From Roseibacillus persicicus (GTDB taxonomy: Bacteria; Verrucomicrobiota; Verrucomicrobiia; Verrucomicrobiales; Akkermansiaceae), in NCBI RefSeq assembly GCF_014651675.1, contig NZ_BMXI01000020.1:19412-83411 (forward strand): a stretch of DNA of 64,000 bases, written 5' to 3'. The position numbers and the translations under genes were made by a program. Below, in pieces: positions 6,951-16,540 of this stretch. Position 1 is the first letter of the stretch; every line of letters starts with the position of its first letter. Under the pieces are notes generated by a model that saw only the letters and a list, made by a program, of their open reading frames with translations, ran no database searches and was not told the DNA's origin.

Positions 6951-8843
6951 CTAGGAATCCAGTAGTTCGGAGATCGTTTCGGCCGGGAGCAGGTAGGTAA
7001 TGACCCGTCCCGCACGCGCGAGCACGATGCCCAACATGCGACCGTTCTGGTCGACGACAGGCAGCCCCGTTTCCGAGGGAGAGATGGTCATATCGGTCTG
7101 CAGGACGCTCGGAAAGCGGTCGCGAATCCTGCTCAGCCCCCGCTCATCCATCGTATTCATCATCCGTTCGCGCTGACTGGTGAAGTCAGGCATGAACTGG
7201 CGCGGCTTCAAAGTCGCCACCAATTCGAGAGGACCGGTGCGACGGCGCACGTCCAGACGCACCTCCTGATTGGCCCCAATTCGGCTGAGAACCGTTTGCA
7301 GCTCCTTAACCCCGCCGATCTGACGTCCATTGACCGCCACGATGACATCTTCCACTTGCACACCGGCTTCCTCGGCAGCGCTGCCTCTTTCCACGCTCTG
7401 CACCAAAGTTCCTCCGCTGTTATAGGCGGGGTCCAGGCCCACACCGAGAAATCCTCGAGCACTTTCCAGAAGGCTCCTCTTCGCCACTGAGACTACTCCA
7501 ATCCCCTCCGGAATCCCATCGGGCCGCACCGCCGCAATCAAAGTCCCCGCCACTGCCGGAGCACCAAGCAAACCGATGGGCCGCAAATTGATATCCGCAG
7601 GCAGCTTGAACACGACCAAGTCATGGGCGGCAAAAATCTCGAGCACCTCGAGCGAGAACTCACGGCCATCGGAGTCGACCCCCGCCAGCCCCTTGGCCCT
7701 CTTCACTTCACTCCATTTCGCCAAGACCCGGTTCCCTTCCCATACAGTGCCGAAGCCCACTTGCCGCCCGTTCGCGAAAATTCTCACCACCCCATTTCCC
7801 AGCTCGTCGGTCACCTCCTCGAACGCCCCAAAAAGTTCCGCAGCCTGCCTATTTAAATTCGCCTGTCCCTGCTCCGTTACAAAGGGCAGAGCGCTGACCC
7901 GCCCCAGCTTGACTCGCGTGATGAGCTCTTCCTGCCCCCGCAGAAATTCCAAGACCACTTCATCCCCCGCGTCGAGGTTGCGGAGATACTCCTTCAGACT
8001 TGCTCCACTGACAGGAACGCCATTGACACTCCGAATGATGTCTCCAGCCCGCAGACCTCCCTTTTCCGCCGCCGAATCCGCCAGCACCGCATCCAACACA
8101 ACATTGCGTCCATGCGAATCGCTATTGAACATCACGCCCAGCACGGGAGTTCCTTCATCGAGGCTGGGCGGTGGCAATAACGTGCCCCACCTGTCTCCGG
8201 ATTTCAGCCGCTCCCAATCGGCCAGGAATCCGCTGATCCCCGCGTGGGTATTAGTCTGCACATCCTCCCCAATCCACGAGTGAATGCCCACGACCTTTCC
8301 TTCCAAATCAAATAAGGGTCCCCCGGAATCTCCCCCGAAGAGCACGCAATCGCTGCCGATGAAGTAGTCGATACTTTTTGAGATGATTCTCCCAAATCGA
8401 ACCGGAGCCGCGCGCAAGGCATCATAGCCGGAAGGGTGGCCCACCGCCACAACCCATTCCCCGGGGCGAATGGTCGCGGAACTACCCAAGGGCGAAAACG
8501 TCCAGGGACCAGGCCCTAACAGCTGGAGCATTGCCGCATCCTGCTTGCGGTGGATTCCCAAGACTTTGGCGCGAGCTTCCTCGCCATCGTCAAAAAGGAT
8601 AGAGACCTCTTTGGCCACTTCGCCAGTATCCAGATTGGTCACCACGTGACCTGCGGTGAGGACCAATCCGTCCGCCGAAACCACTACCCCGCTGCCCGTG
8701 GACCCCATCGCTCCGACCTCCACCGTGGATTGTCGGGCACGCTCGACCACAGGCAAAATGGCAGCCTGCAAGTCGCGCAAAACCACCTCGCCGAGAGCAA
8801 CGCTGCAGCTCAGGAAAAGGGTCAGCAGGGAAAGAATTCTCAT
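6951..8843 (-). CDS. Secreted HtrA-like trypsin-family serine protease with two PDZ domains
   Basis: After a signal peptide (residues 1-18) comes a trypsin-like domain with an intact triad: His66 in LTAGHVV, Asp102 in KQDAAML, Ser173 in FGGDSGGPLF. A PDZ domain follows (about 240-310, LGVMFNSD to VSALPF). A second protease-like region (about 340-440) lacks the His and Ser motifs, and a second PDZ lies at about 450-540. This is protease-PDZ-pseudoprotease-PDZ, at 630 residues longer than DegP (about 475). It probably works in envelope protein quality control in the periplasm. It is followed at 97 bases by the methyltransferase gene on the same strand. Confidence 0.85.
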   Translation of the reverse strand: MRILSLLTLFLSCSVALGEVVLRDLQAAILPVVERARQSTVEVGAMGSTGSGVVVSADGLVLTAGHVVTNLDTGEVAKEVSILFDDGEEARAKVLGIHRKQDAAMLQLLGPGPWTFSPLGSSATIRPGEWVVAVGHPSGYDALRAAPVRFGRIISKSIDYFIGSDCVLFGGDSGGPLFDLEGKVVGIHSWIGEDVQTNTHAGISGFLADWERLKSGDRWGTLLPPPSLDEGTPVLGVMFNSDSHGRNVVLDAVLADSAAEKGGLRAGDIIRSVNGVPVSGASLKEYLRNLDAGDEVVLEFLRGQEELITRVKLGRVSALPFVTEQGQANLNRQAAELFGAFEEVTDELGNGVVRIFANGRQVGFGTVWEGNRVLAKWSEVKRAKGLAGVDSDGREFSLEVLEIFAAHDLVVFKLPADINLRPIGLLGAPAVAGTLIAAVRPDGIPEGIGVVSVAKRSLLESARGFLGVGLDPAYNSGGTLVQSVERGSAAEEAGVQVEDVIVAVNGRQIGGVKELQTVLSRIGANQEVRLDVRRRTGPLELVATLKPRQFMPDFTSQRERMMNTMDERGLSRIRDRFPSVLQTDMTISPSETGLPVVDQNGRMLGIVLARAGRVITYLLPAETISELLDS

Positions 8844-8885
8844 TGCTTAATTTCGCTTCGGTTTTGCAACCGTCAACCCCGCCCG

Positions 8886-9776
8886 CTATCGCAATTTGGC
8901 AGCCAAGGCAGGATTCAGCACGAAGCTCCCCTTACCACTGCTTTTCACCGCACCGCCTTCGGGAACGGTGTATTCGAATACAGCGGGAATCTTCACGCCA
9001 GGCTTCTCCGACATCAGATAGACACGAATGGTCAATGGCTCCTTCCCCGTCGAACCAGGAAGGCTCTTCACCACATATTCAACTTCGTTGTTTCCGGGAC
9101 TAGCCCCTCCGATAACGACCTCGGCCTGCTGGGTATTGGCCAGCACGTGTCGACTCCGGCGATTGACCTGCACCGTGACTTCGCGTCCCGGGCAGTAGGC
9201 ATACACCTTGGCGATATATGGCACGGGGCCCTTGAGCTGAATCGGTGGATTAACCGGAGGAGCCCCCGAGGGAGCGAACTCGGGCTTATCCAGGACACTA
9301 TAATCGCCCTTCGCCAGGGAGGCCCGAACATCAGGCAGAGCCATCAGGTTGATAAACTCGGCGCCATCGTATTTCCAACCGGCTTCTTGCACGAATGAAA
9401 GCACGAGAATGTTCTCGGTTGGAGCTCCGCCCACGCCAAAGTCGATTTTTCCAAAGTAGATCGCTTTCGCAGTCGGCCCCCGCACCTTCAGCCGGGCAGG
9501 AGTCAGCCCCCGCAAATCGGGGGGAGCAGCCGGCAGATCAAACAAGCTGGCGGGGAACGGGCGACGCTCGGAAAAGATGCGGTTGCGAATCTCCACCTGC
9601 CGGCGCAAAGAGGTCGTCTGGCTCCAGCGGTTCGGGCTCTTGGAAATCATTGACTGCCTCCACTGGTTGTAAACCCCTTCCAGAACCGGTTGCATGGGAT
9701 TCTGGGCCGCCAAAAGCGGGGCAAAAGCAACCAAAACAAGGGAGATAACAGCCGTCGGCCGTAAAAGCGTCTTCAT
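8886..9776 (-). CDS. Secreted protein of unknown function
   Basis: The ORF is open to 9908, but the Met at 9776 begins a good signal peptide (MKTLLRPTAVISLVLVAFAP, cleavage near AAQN), giving 296 residues; the longer form would overlap the divergent hydrolase gene at 9831. The mature protein is rich in Pro and beta-strand patterns (LKVRGPTAKAIYFGKIDF, FEYTVPEGG) with no motif I recognise. It may be a periplasmic or surface protein. It lies 42 bp before the HtrA-like gene and may be cotranscribed with it. Confidence 0.7.
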   Translation of the reverse strand: MKTLLRPTAVISLVLVAFAPLLAAQNPMQPVLEGVYNQWRQSMISKSPNRWSQTTSLRRQVEIRNRIFSERRPFPASLFDLPAAPPDLRGLTPARLKVRGPTAKAIYFGKIDFGVGGAPTENILVLSFVQEAGWKYDGAEFINLMALPDVRASLAKGDYSVLDKPEFAPSGAPPVNPPIQLKGPVPYIAKVYAYCPGREVTVQVNRRSRHVLANTQQAEVVIGGASPGNNEVEYVVKSLPGSTGKEPLTIRVYLMSEKPGVKIPAVFEYTVPEGGAVKSSGKGSFVLNPALAAKLR

Positions 9777-9830
9777 GATGCGAGAAACTATGGACAAACA
9801 CCCTAGCCTTCGACCACCTTTTTTCTTCTT

Positions 9831-10685
9831 ATGTCGTCTTTGTCCCGTTTGAAAGAGGCCCCGGCCTTTGGGGAAGCCCGTGATCGCGAGCTTCTCAAAG
9901 ACGCTCACTCCTACGTCTACTTCGAGTCACCGCAAGGTCAGCTCATCGCCCACTTTTTCCTCCCTCCCGATCACAATCCGGAAGCCGCGCACCTCACCTG
10001 CGTTCTCTTCTTCCACGGTGGCCTATGGGACACCTCGATGCCGACCCAGTTCGTCCCCCACTGCCATCACTTTGCCTCCAGAGGCACGGTTGCGGTGACA
10101 GTCGAGTATCGCGTCTTCAACAAACATCGCACCAATCCGGTCGAAGCCATGGAGGACGCCCGGCTGGCCATCGGCTTCCTCAAGCAAAATGCGGGAATCA
10201 TCGGCGTCGACCCCGAACGCATTGTCGTCGTGGGCGCGGGTTCGGGCGGCCATCTCGCCCTTTCATCCGCCCTGCAAAGCGCCTCCGCCACCCCGGATCA
10301 ACCGGATTGCAGACCTGCGGCAGTCGCGGCCTATTCGGCCATCGTGGACACTTCCCCCAAGGGGGTTGGCCACGAGCGATTCCCGTCACCCAAGGAAGCC
10401 AAAGAGCTGAGCCCTCAGAGCCAACTCCCCTGCAAGAATCTCCCCCCCTGTCTACTGATGCACGGCCGCAATGACCGGGTGGCACCGTTCGATCAGATCG
10501 CCAAGTTCGCCAAGAGCTATCGCCGCAAAGGCAATCGCTGCGAATTAGTCGATTACGAGGGCGCGGGGCACACCTTCTTCAATTACAATACCAACGAGCA
10601 GCTCTATCAGCTTTCCCTCAATGCTCTCGACGGCTTCCTGGTTGACCTTGGATTCCTCTCTCCCGAAGAACCGCTCGTCTTCTAA
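9831..10685 (+). CDS. Alpha/beta hydrolase (esterase/lipase family)
   Basis: This 284-residue protein has no signal peptide and should be cytoplasmic. Features of the hormone-sensitive-lipase-like alpha/beta hydrolases are visible: the oxyanion-hole LFFHGGLWD, a nucleophile elbow VVVGAGSGGHLAL with Ser between the glycines, a late Asp in LLMHGRNDRVAPF and a final His in YEGAGHTFF. It probably hydrolyses small ester substrates; the substrate cannot be inferred. It is transcribed divergently from the secreted-protein gene, and its 3 prime end meets the beta-helix gene nine bases later. Confidence 0.85.
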   Translation: MSSLSRLKEAPAFGEARDRELLKDAHSYVYFESPQGQLIAHFFLPPDHNPEAAHLTCVLFFHGGLWDTSMPTQFVPHCHHFASRGTVAVTVEYRVFNKHRTNPVEAMEDARLAIGFLKQNAGIIGVDPERIVVVGAGSGGHLALSSALQSASATPDQPDCRPAAVAAYSAIVDTSPKGVGHERFPSPKEAKELSPQSQLPCKNLPPCLLMHGRNDRVAPFDQIAKFAKSYRRKGNRCELVDYEGAGHTFFNYNTNEQLYQLSLNALDGFLVDLGFLSPEEPLVF

Positions 10686-10693
10686 AGGGGTCA

Positions 10694-12994
10694 TTATTCT
10701 TCATCTAACAGACCCAGAACCAGCTTGCCGGTATTAAAGTAGCTCCTCTGGTTCACCTCCTTCACGACATATTCGCGGGGTGGAGCGGAAGTCTCTTTTT
10801 CCCAAAACTCGGCCACGGCCTCCCGATACCGATCCTTGTCCGGCACCTCGGGGCGATACGGATCCTGATAGATCCCGATTTCGGCGAACGGAATATCGGG
10901 AGCCCAGCTGGGACGTTTTCTCTTGTAAGCAAAGTTCAGCTTGTCGGGATCCTTGAAGATGGAAAGCGATCTCCGGGAGGTATTCCCGCTCTGTTTGGTA
11001 AACTCGGGGATCGCGTGCGGGTTTCGATCTCCGAAGCCAAATGCATGGTTGTTGCGAACCTCATTGAGGACGCGAATCCGCTTTTCTTTTTGCCACGTTG
11101 CAAAAAGAGATTTCATTCGCGGATAGCGCTCCTGCCAAAAGGGCGAAACGTAGTGATGCCAGTTCTCAGTCTTGGCCCCTTCCTCCCATCCCTCGGTCCC
11201 AATGACCTTGAGCATTTTCCCGATGAGGTTTTCTTTCTCGCTGGAGGTAGGATTATCCTCCAGGAAACCCGTGTAACGCTGATAGCGGGACTCGGAGCGA
11301 CCGCTCAAAAACTGGAAAGCGTGAATCCCCTTGATGGTGATGTTGTCCTCCGCGAGATGCCCTGAGCCCGTATTCGTTTTGAAACCTTCGCCTGCCTTGT
11401 AAAAGACATTGCCAATAACATGGTCCCCGCAATCGCCATCATCGGAGAAGATGGCAGCCCGAGTATACATCTTCGGAACACACATGATGTGGTGAAAGAA
11501 ATTGTGGCGAAAAGTATTTCCCCAACTCGACATCATTGCCCCCTGATAAAAGGCCCCTCCATCGCCTTCCTCTATCCCGGTATTGAAAACCTCATTCTTC
11601 TCCACGAGATGCTCGACACCCGCAATCGTCACAATCTGGCCATTGTGATTGTGAACCAAATTATTGCGAAACACATTGCCCGCGCCCCCCATACCGCAGA
11701 CCTTGCCGTAGAAGTCCGTCGAGTAAATTTGGGTAAAGTGACAATTCTCGATCGTATTTTCTCCCGCCGTAAAGCCCTCCGCGTTGTAGCTCCCCCCGTT
11801 CAGACGCGAAGCATTCGCGACATCGAAAATATCGCATCCTAGAATGCGATTGCGCACCCCACCGGTGATGTTGAACGCCGTCATTGGAGCTGCCACGTTT
11901 TGAATTCGGCACCCGGCGACGAGGTTGTCGGTTCCGCTTCGAATATTGAGCACCCCGGAGCCATTGGGACGGCCGCCGAAATTCTCGAAGGCGATGTTCT
12001 CGATCTTCACATGACTCGCACCATTGATGGTAAAGGCATCGGTTCCAGCCCACACCCCGATGACTTCATCCTGCGCCAGATCGGTCGGTGGCCAGAGAAA
12101 GAGCTTCCTTGCGGCGACATCGTAGAACCACTCCCCCGGGCGGTCCAAGGCTGGCAGCACATTTTCCAGAAAGGCCCGACTACCGTGAGGCCGTGGCAAG
12201 CCGTAGCCGGTGGCATCCCGCATGGTGATCGCTCCATTCGAGCCGTCCATGTCCGCGATCACAAAGGATCCTTTGGCCCAGGTCTCGGTTATGTATCCAC
12301 TTAACCGCGCTTTTTCCGAAGTTTTCACCTCCGCCGCCCACTCCTTGGGAACCGCCGGATTCAGCGTCACCGTTGCCCCTTTGGGCTCCTCCCGCGTTCC
12401 GACTTCATTGGCGATGCGAGAGTCTTTCTTCAGAACCTTGGCAAAGGTGGCAAATCCCAGATCGGGATAACGGGCGATCTGCAGCATCCGGGAACCGAAG
12501 CTGACCTGAGACTCGGGCAAAGCCAATAGCCGATGCAAGTCCCCCTCTGGAATCTCAGCCACCAGCACTTCGCCGCGTGCCGTTTCTGCCAATCGCTCAA
12601 GGGTGGCGGAATCCTCAACCGGCGCGAAAAGGCTGCGCTCGATCGGCTCACGACCATCGAACACCACTTTCTCATTTGGCCACGCGGCAATCCGGAAAGG
12701 CTTTTCCGCGGTCCCACTGTCGCCAGCTCTTAGAGTGACCGTTTCCTCCACTCGATAGCGCCCCGAACGAAGCCAAACATTCACTTGGAACTCCTCGGTC
12801 AACTCCCCCTCCTGCCTCAGCGCTCGCAATGTCCGCAGCGCGCCGTTGACGCTTGCTTTGGGCGCACTCTCCAAACCTGAATTCTCATCGTTGCCATCCG
12901 GGGAAACGAAAATGTTGGCGACTTGAGGTTCGGCTTGTTGGGAAAAAACAGGAAAAATCGAGAGGCTGAGAGCAAGGCAGATAGAGAGCTTCAT
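10694..12994 (-). CDS. Secreted right-handed parallel beta-helix protein
   Basis: This 766-residue protein starts with a signal peptide (ICLALSLSIFPVFS). The FVSPDGNDENSG segment and LRSGRYRVEETVTL opening are typical of parallel beta-helix polysaccharide lyases or sulfate-rich-glycan enzymes. The middle has many short repeated turns with Asn ladders (NGSGVLNIRSGTDNLVAGC, NVFRNNLVHNHNGQI). The stretch EEGDGGAFYQGAMMSSWGN recurs as EEGDGGAIYSGASRWSWGN in the protein at 55862-58117, and both end with an SYFNTG or IYFNTG segment, so the two are paralogues. Likely role: binding or cleaving a complex polysaccharide outside the cell; the exact activity is unknown. Confidence 0.8.
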   Translation of the reverse strand: MKLSICLALSLSIFPVFSQQAEPQVANIFVSPDGNDENSGLESAPKASVNGALRTLRALRQEGELTEEFQVNVWLRSGRYRVEETVTLRAGDSGTAEKPFRIAAWPNEKVVFDGREPIERSLFAPVEDSATLERLAETARGEVLVAEIPEGDLHRLLALPESQVSFGSRMLQIARYPDLGFATFAKVLKKDSRIANEVGTREEPKGATVTLNPAVPKEWAAEVKTSEKARLSGYITETWAKGSFVIADMDGSNGAITMRDATGYGLPRPHGSRAFLENVLPALDRPGEWFYDVAARKLFLWPPTDLAQDEVIGVWAGTDAFTINGASHVKIENIAFENFGGRPNGSGVLNIRSGTDNLVAGCRIQNVAAPMTAFNITGGVRNRILGCDIFDVANASRLNGGSYNAEGFTAGENTIENCHFTQIYSTDFYGKVCGMGGAGNVFRNNLVHNHNGQIVTIAGVEHLVEKNEVFNTGIEEGDGGAFYQGAMMSSWGNTFRHNFFHHIMCVPKMYTRAAIFSDDGDCGDHVIGNVFYKAGEGFKTNTGSGHLAEDNITIKGIHAFQFLSGRSESRYQRYTGFLEDNPTSSEKENLIGKMLKVIGTEGWEEGAKTENWHHYVSPFWQERYPRMKSLFATWQKEKRIRVLNEVRNNHAFGFGDRNPHAIPEFTKQSGNTSRRSLSIFKDPDKLNFAYKRKRPSWAPDIPFAEIGIYQDPYRPEVPDKDRYREAVAEFWEKETSAPPREYVVKEVNQRSYFNTGKLVLGLLDEE

Positions 12995-13119
12995 GAATCG
13001 TTGCAGCGGACGAGCTGCTGACTATTTACGACCTCTCAAATCGTTTTTTCCCGCCTAATTCCAGAGTCACCCTCGCTCAAAGGAGCCTCTTTTCTCCCTC
13101 CGCCTGACTAGCGGCCATT

Positions 13120-13581
13120 CTACCGACCGCGATTGAAGCGCGCCATCTCTCTCTGCGCCTCGCGGAGCTCCACCTTCTTTTTCAAGTCGTGGCGCTGATC
13201 GCCATGAGTCTTACCCTTGGCCAATCCGAGCTCCACCTTCACGCGACGCCCTTTGAAATACATCCGCAGAGCCACCAGAGTTTCCCCCTTCACCTGAGTC
13301 GACTCTTGAAGCTTGAGAATCTCACTCTTGTGCAACAGCAGGCGCCGGGGGCGCTTGCTCTCATGCTGAAACCAGGTGCCCGCAGTCTGCCATGGCTGGA
13401 TATCACAGCCGTAGAGAAAGACCTGCCCTCTCTCGACCCTTGCAAAGGCATCACGGATATTCGCCTTTCCATCGCGAATCGACTTCACCTCGGTGCCGCG
13501 CAACTCGATGCCACATTCGATCTTACTCAGAATATGGAAGTCGCGCAGGGCCTTCTTGTTTGTGGCGATGTCAGTGTTCAT
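13120..13581 (-). CDS. smpB: SsrA-binding protein SmpB
   Basis: SmpB binds tmRNA and delivers it to stalled ribosomes for trans-translation. The start at 13581 (MNTDIATNKKAL) gives 153 residues, the normal size; an in-frame Met at 13671 adds 30 unrelated residues. Family landmarks are ATNKKALRDFHILSKIECGIELRGTEVKSIRDG, the ANIRDAFA segment, and the basic C-terminal tail with KGKTHGDQRHDLKKK. No strong Shine-Dalgarno sequence precedes the start. A tmRNA gene was not seen in the window. Confidence 0.97.
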   Translation of the reverse strand: MNTDIATNKKALRDFHILSKIECGIELRGTEVKSIRDGKANIRDAFARVERGQVFLYGCDIQPWQTAGTWFQHESKRPRRLLLHKSEILKLQESTQVKGETLVALRMYFKGRRVKVELGLAKGKTHGDQRHDLKKKVELREAQREMARFNRGR

Positions 13582-13736
13582 CGGATAGTTGGGAAGTTGC
13601 GGGGGCGCCACCTTTGCGGCGGCCACTAGAGATGACAAAGCCCGCAGACGACCTGCAGGCTTGAGAGCCAATGGGATTGGCCAGAATATTTAGCAGGGAT
13701 TGGGCAAAGCGCAAATCCTTGCCATTGGGGCGATGA

Positions 13737-13940
13737 CTAAGGCGCAGGCGTCTCGGCCAATTTGATTTTGCCCTCAATGATTTCAGTCAAGGCAATATCA
13801 GCAGCGCCCATGCTGGGGACAGTCTCGACCAAGGGAGCGCGTCCATCGTTGAGCTGCTTGACCCGGCAAGACACCATGTTGATCAGGATTTGGGGGTCGG
13901 GCATGACCTCGGACGCTTTCTCGACAAGCTCGCTTTTCAT
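13737..13940 (-). CDS. rpoZ: DNA-directed RNA polymerase omega subunit
   Basis: The omega subunit stabilises assembly of RNA polymerase. From Met at 13940 (MKSELVEKASEVMPDPQILIN) the protein has 67 residues, the length of verrucomicrobial omega subunits. VSCRVKQLNDG and GAADIALTEIIEGKI match the conserved region. The frame stays open to 14012, adding 24 residues that look like a fortuitous extension, so the shorter start is preferred but the longer one is not excluded. It lies 155 bp from the smpB start on the same strand. Confidence 0.85.
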   Translation of the reverse strand: MKSELVEKASEVMPDPQILINMVSCRVKQLNDGRAPLVETVPSMGAADIALTEIIEGKIKLAETPAP

Positions 13941-14215
13941 AGGTGTTCCAGAAAACCGTGACGCTGGCTTCGGTGGGTTGAATTGGACAATCTTATCCTC
14001 TTCCATCATCACGTAATCAAAAATTTAGTCCCCCCAATCAACGGGGGGCGAAGGGCTTTACATGGAATGCGGGCATTGACAAGACATTTCCGAACCACGG
14101 CTTCCCGATGACGAAGCCCGTGCCACAGAACCCGTCAAACGGTCCCTCCTCCTTTTCCCTTGTGTCCCCCTGAGGCCGAATGCACAGACTTCGCCGCAAT
14201 CTCGCAAGATTGGCC

Positions 14216-16519
14216 ATGGATTCTCGTAAATTCTTTATCGTGCTACGCTCTCTCTTTCTCACTCTCTGCCCCCTGCTTCCGCTTTCGGCGGCTCAGTTAC
14301 CCGACGCCATTGACGAGGTGATGGAATTCTACTGCTACGATTGCCACGGCTACGGAAAGAAAGAAGGAGGAATCAAACTGGACGACCTCTCGCTCGACGA
14401 AGATCATGGAGACCTCTGGGAGCGAGTCTGGCGCAACGTCCGTACGGGGATGATGCCACCCGCCGACGGGGATCCTCTCGATGCCGAAGAGCGCAAGGAC
14501 CTGCTCGATTGGCTCGAGCGAAATCCGCTGGGCATCGACCGGACCAACCCTGACCCGGGACGGGTGACCGCCCGCCGCCACAATCGCGTGGAGTATCAGG
14601 CGACAGTGAAAGACCTGCTCGGCCTCGACTTCAATACTGCGGAGAACTTCCCCCCTGACGACACCGGCTACGGCTTCGACACCATCGGGGACGTTCTCAC
14701 CATATCCCCCCTGCTCGCCGAACGTTACTTTGAGGCCGCCAAATCTCTCATGGCGCGCGCGGTGCAGGACCATGCCGCCAAGATGCCCGAAACCACCATC
14801 TACGCCCCGGGCTTCGTCGACCCCAGCAACAAGGAGGATACCGGGCGCTTTATCGAGTTTGCCCGCCCCCAGACCGTCGCCGCCAAGCGCTGGCTCGCCG
14901 ACGAGGGTGAATACGAGGTCATCCTCAGCTACAAGGTCGAAGGCAGCGCCGCAGCCACTGACCACAGCGCCACTCTGGTGATGGCCGTAGACGGGAAAGA
15001 GTTGGCCCGCAAGGAACTGGGCTGGGATTTCCAGGACGGGCTGGTTCTGCGGGCGAAAGTCCCCCTCGAGGCAAAAGAGCATCAGTTCTCCCTCCAAATT
15101 CTGGCAGGACAAGCTCCCAAGCCCGGCCAGGGAGAGCTAGGAGTTGCCGTGCAGAACATGAGAATTGTGGGGCCGCTCGGCACCACGAAACTCAGCTTTC
15201 CCGAAAGCTACCGCAAAGTCATCTCCGAGGAAAATCAACCCGCACACCGCTCCGAGTGGCCGGCCAAAACGAAAGCGGTCTTGCGTGACCTGGCCTCCAA
15301 AGCCTGGCGCCGTCCAGTGCCCGATCACACCCTCGACCGCTTGACCGAAATCGCTCTGGAAGCAGCCGAGATCAGCGGAACCTTCGAGGCAGGGATCCGC
15401 CAGAGCGGCACTGCCATCCTGGCTTCTCCCCGCTTCTTGCTCCGCACCGAGATGGCCGCTACCGACGCGACCGGCGATTACCCGCTCATTGACGAGTGGT
15501 CACTCGCGTCCCGCTTATCGTATTTTTTATGGTCATCTCTCCCCGACGACGAACTCCGCGAACAAGCCCGGGCGGGAACTCTGCGGGCAAACTTGGAGCA
15601 GCAGGTCGAGCGCATGCTGGAGGACCCCAAAAGCAATCGCTTCATCACCAACTTCGTAGGCCAATGGCTGCAGGCCCGGGATGTTGAGGAACTGGGCATG
15701 CGGCCCGAGGTCATTCTCCGCGTCCGCTTCAACGAGGGCCAACGGATGTTCAACAACAACCTGCGCAGGGATATGCGGGAAGAAACCGAGTCTCTTTTCC
15801 GCCACATTTTGCGAGAAAAACGCCCCGCCACCGAACTCATCTCCGCAGACTACACCTTCCTGAACAAACGGCTGGCCGACTTCTACGGCATTGAAGGCGT
15901 AGAGAGCGAGAAGCTTGAGAAAGTCAAAGTCCCGGGCAATCGGGGCGGCATCCTGACCCAAGGGACCTTTCTCGTGGTCACCTCCAACCCCACCCGCACC
16001 TCGCCGGTCAAGCGGGGACTCTTTGTCTTGGACAACTTGTTGGGAACCCCTCCTCCACCCGCTCCTCCAAACGTGCCGGAGCTGGAAGAGTCGTCCCACG
16101 GAGGCAAAAAACTGACTATGAAGGAGCGTATGGTTGAACATCGCAAGAACCCCGACTGCCGCTCCTGCCACCAACGCATGGACCCCATCGGACTGGCATT
16201 TGAAAAATTCACCGCGGTCGGAACTTTCCGTGAGAAAGAAAACAACCTCCCCATCGAAACTGCTGGAGAGCTGGTGACCGGAGAGGAATTCCAAGGAGTG
16301 GAAGAATTGAAGCAGGTGCTGGCCATCGACAAGAAAGACGACTTTCACCGCTGCCTGGCCGAGAAACTCCTCACCTACGCTCTCGGCCGCGGGGTGGAAT
16401 ACTACGACGCCCCTGCCATTGACGAAATCGTCGCCCGCATGGAGCAAAAGAACGGCACCCTCCATGAAGCCATCCTGGCTGTCATCGATTCCGTTCCTTT
16501 CCAAAAACGCCGCCCCTAG
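14216..16519 (+). CDS. DUF1592/DUF1588-type membrane-associated cytochrome protein
   Basis: This large secreted protein belongs to the planctomycete and verrucomicrobial DUF1587-DUF1592-DUF1588-DUF1585 family. The start at 14216 gives the better signal peptide; the frame is open from 14180. A heme-type CYDCHG motif lies about residue 40 of the mature start. Internal landmarks are RRHNRVEYQATVKDLL (DUF1587), RLSYFLWSSLPDDEL (DUF1592), RSCHQRMDPIGLAFEKF (DUF1588, second CxxCH) and a C-terminal DUF1585 region. Family members are usually paired with a DUF1552 gene; none is adjacent here. Function is unproven; links to extracellular oxidation of organic polymers have been suggested for relatives. 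Confidence 0.85.
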   Translation: MDSRKFFIVLRSLFLTLCPLLPLSAAQLPDAIDEVMEFYCYDCHGYGKKEGGIKLDDLSLDEDHGDLWERVWRNVRTGMMPPADGDPLDAEERKDLLDWLERNPLGIDRTNPDPGRVTARRHNRVEYQATVKDLLGLDFNTAENFPPDDTGYGFDTIGDVLTISPLLAERYFEAAKSLMARAVQDHAAKMPETTIYAPGFVDPSNKEDTGRFIEFARPQTVAAKRWLADEGEYEVILSYKVEGSAAATDHSATLVMAVDGKELARKELGWDFQDGLVLRAKVPLEAKEHQFSLQILAGQAPKPGQGELGVAVQNMRIVGPLGTTKLSFPESYRKVISEENQPAHRSEWPAKTKAVLRDLASKAWRRPVPDHTLDRLTEIALEAAEISGTFEAGIRQSGTAILASPRFLLRTEMAATDATGDYPLIDEWSLASRLSYFLWSSLPDDELREQARAGTLRANLEQQVERMLEDPKSNRFITNFVGQWLQARDVEELGMRPEVILRVRFNEGQRMFNNNLRRDMREETESLFRHILREKRPATELISADYTFLNKRLADFYGIEGVESEKLEKVKVPGNRGGILTQGTFLVVTSNPTRTSPVKRGLFVLDNLLGTPPPPAPPNVPELEESSHGGKKLTMKERMVEHRKNPDCRSCHQRMDPIGLAFEKFTAVGTFREKENNLPIETAGELVTGEEFQGVEELKQVLAIDKKDDFHRCLAEKLLTYALGRGVEYYDAPAIDEIVARMEQKNGTLHEAILAVIDSVPFQKRRP

Positions 16520-16540
16520 GACGCGGCGACCGAAACGGAA

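Noticed and set aside
14030..14048. CCCCCC-AATCAAC-GGGGGG hairpin upstream of rpoZ
   Set aside because: No T tract on either strand and no gene ends there, so a terminator role could not be supported.
15533..16504. 323-residue minus-strand ORF inside the DUF1592 gene
   Set aside because: Long only because GC-rich codons leave the reverse frame open; no recognisable protein features.
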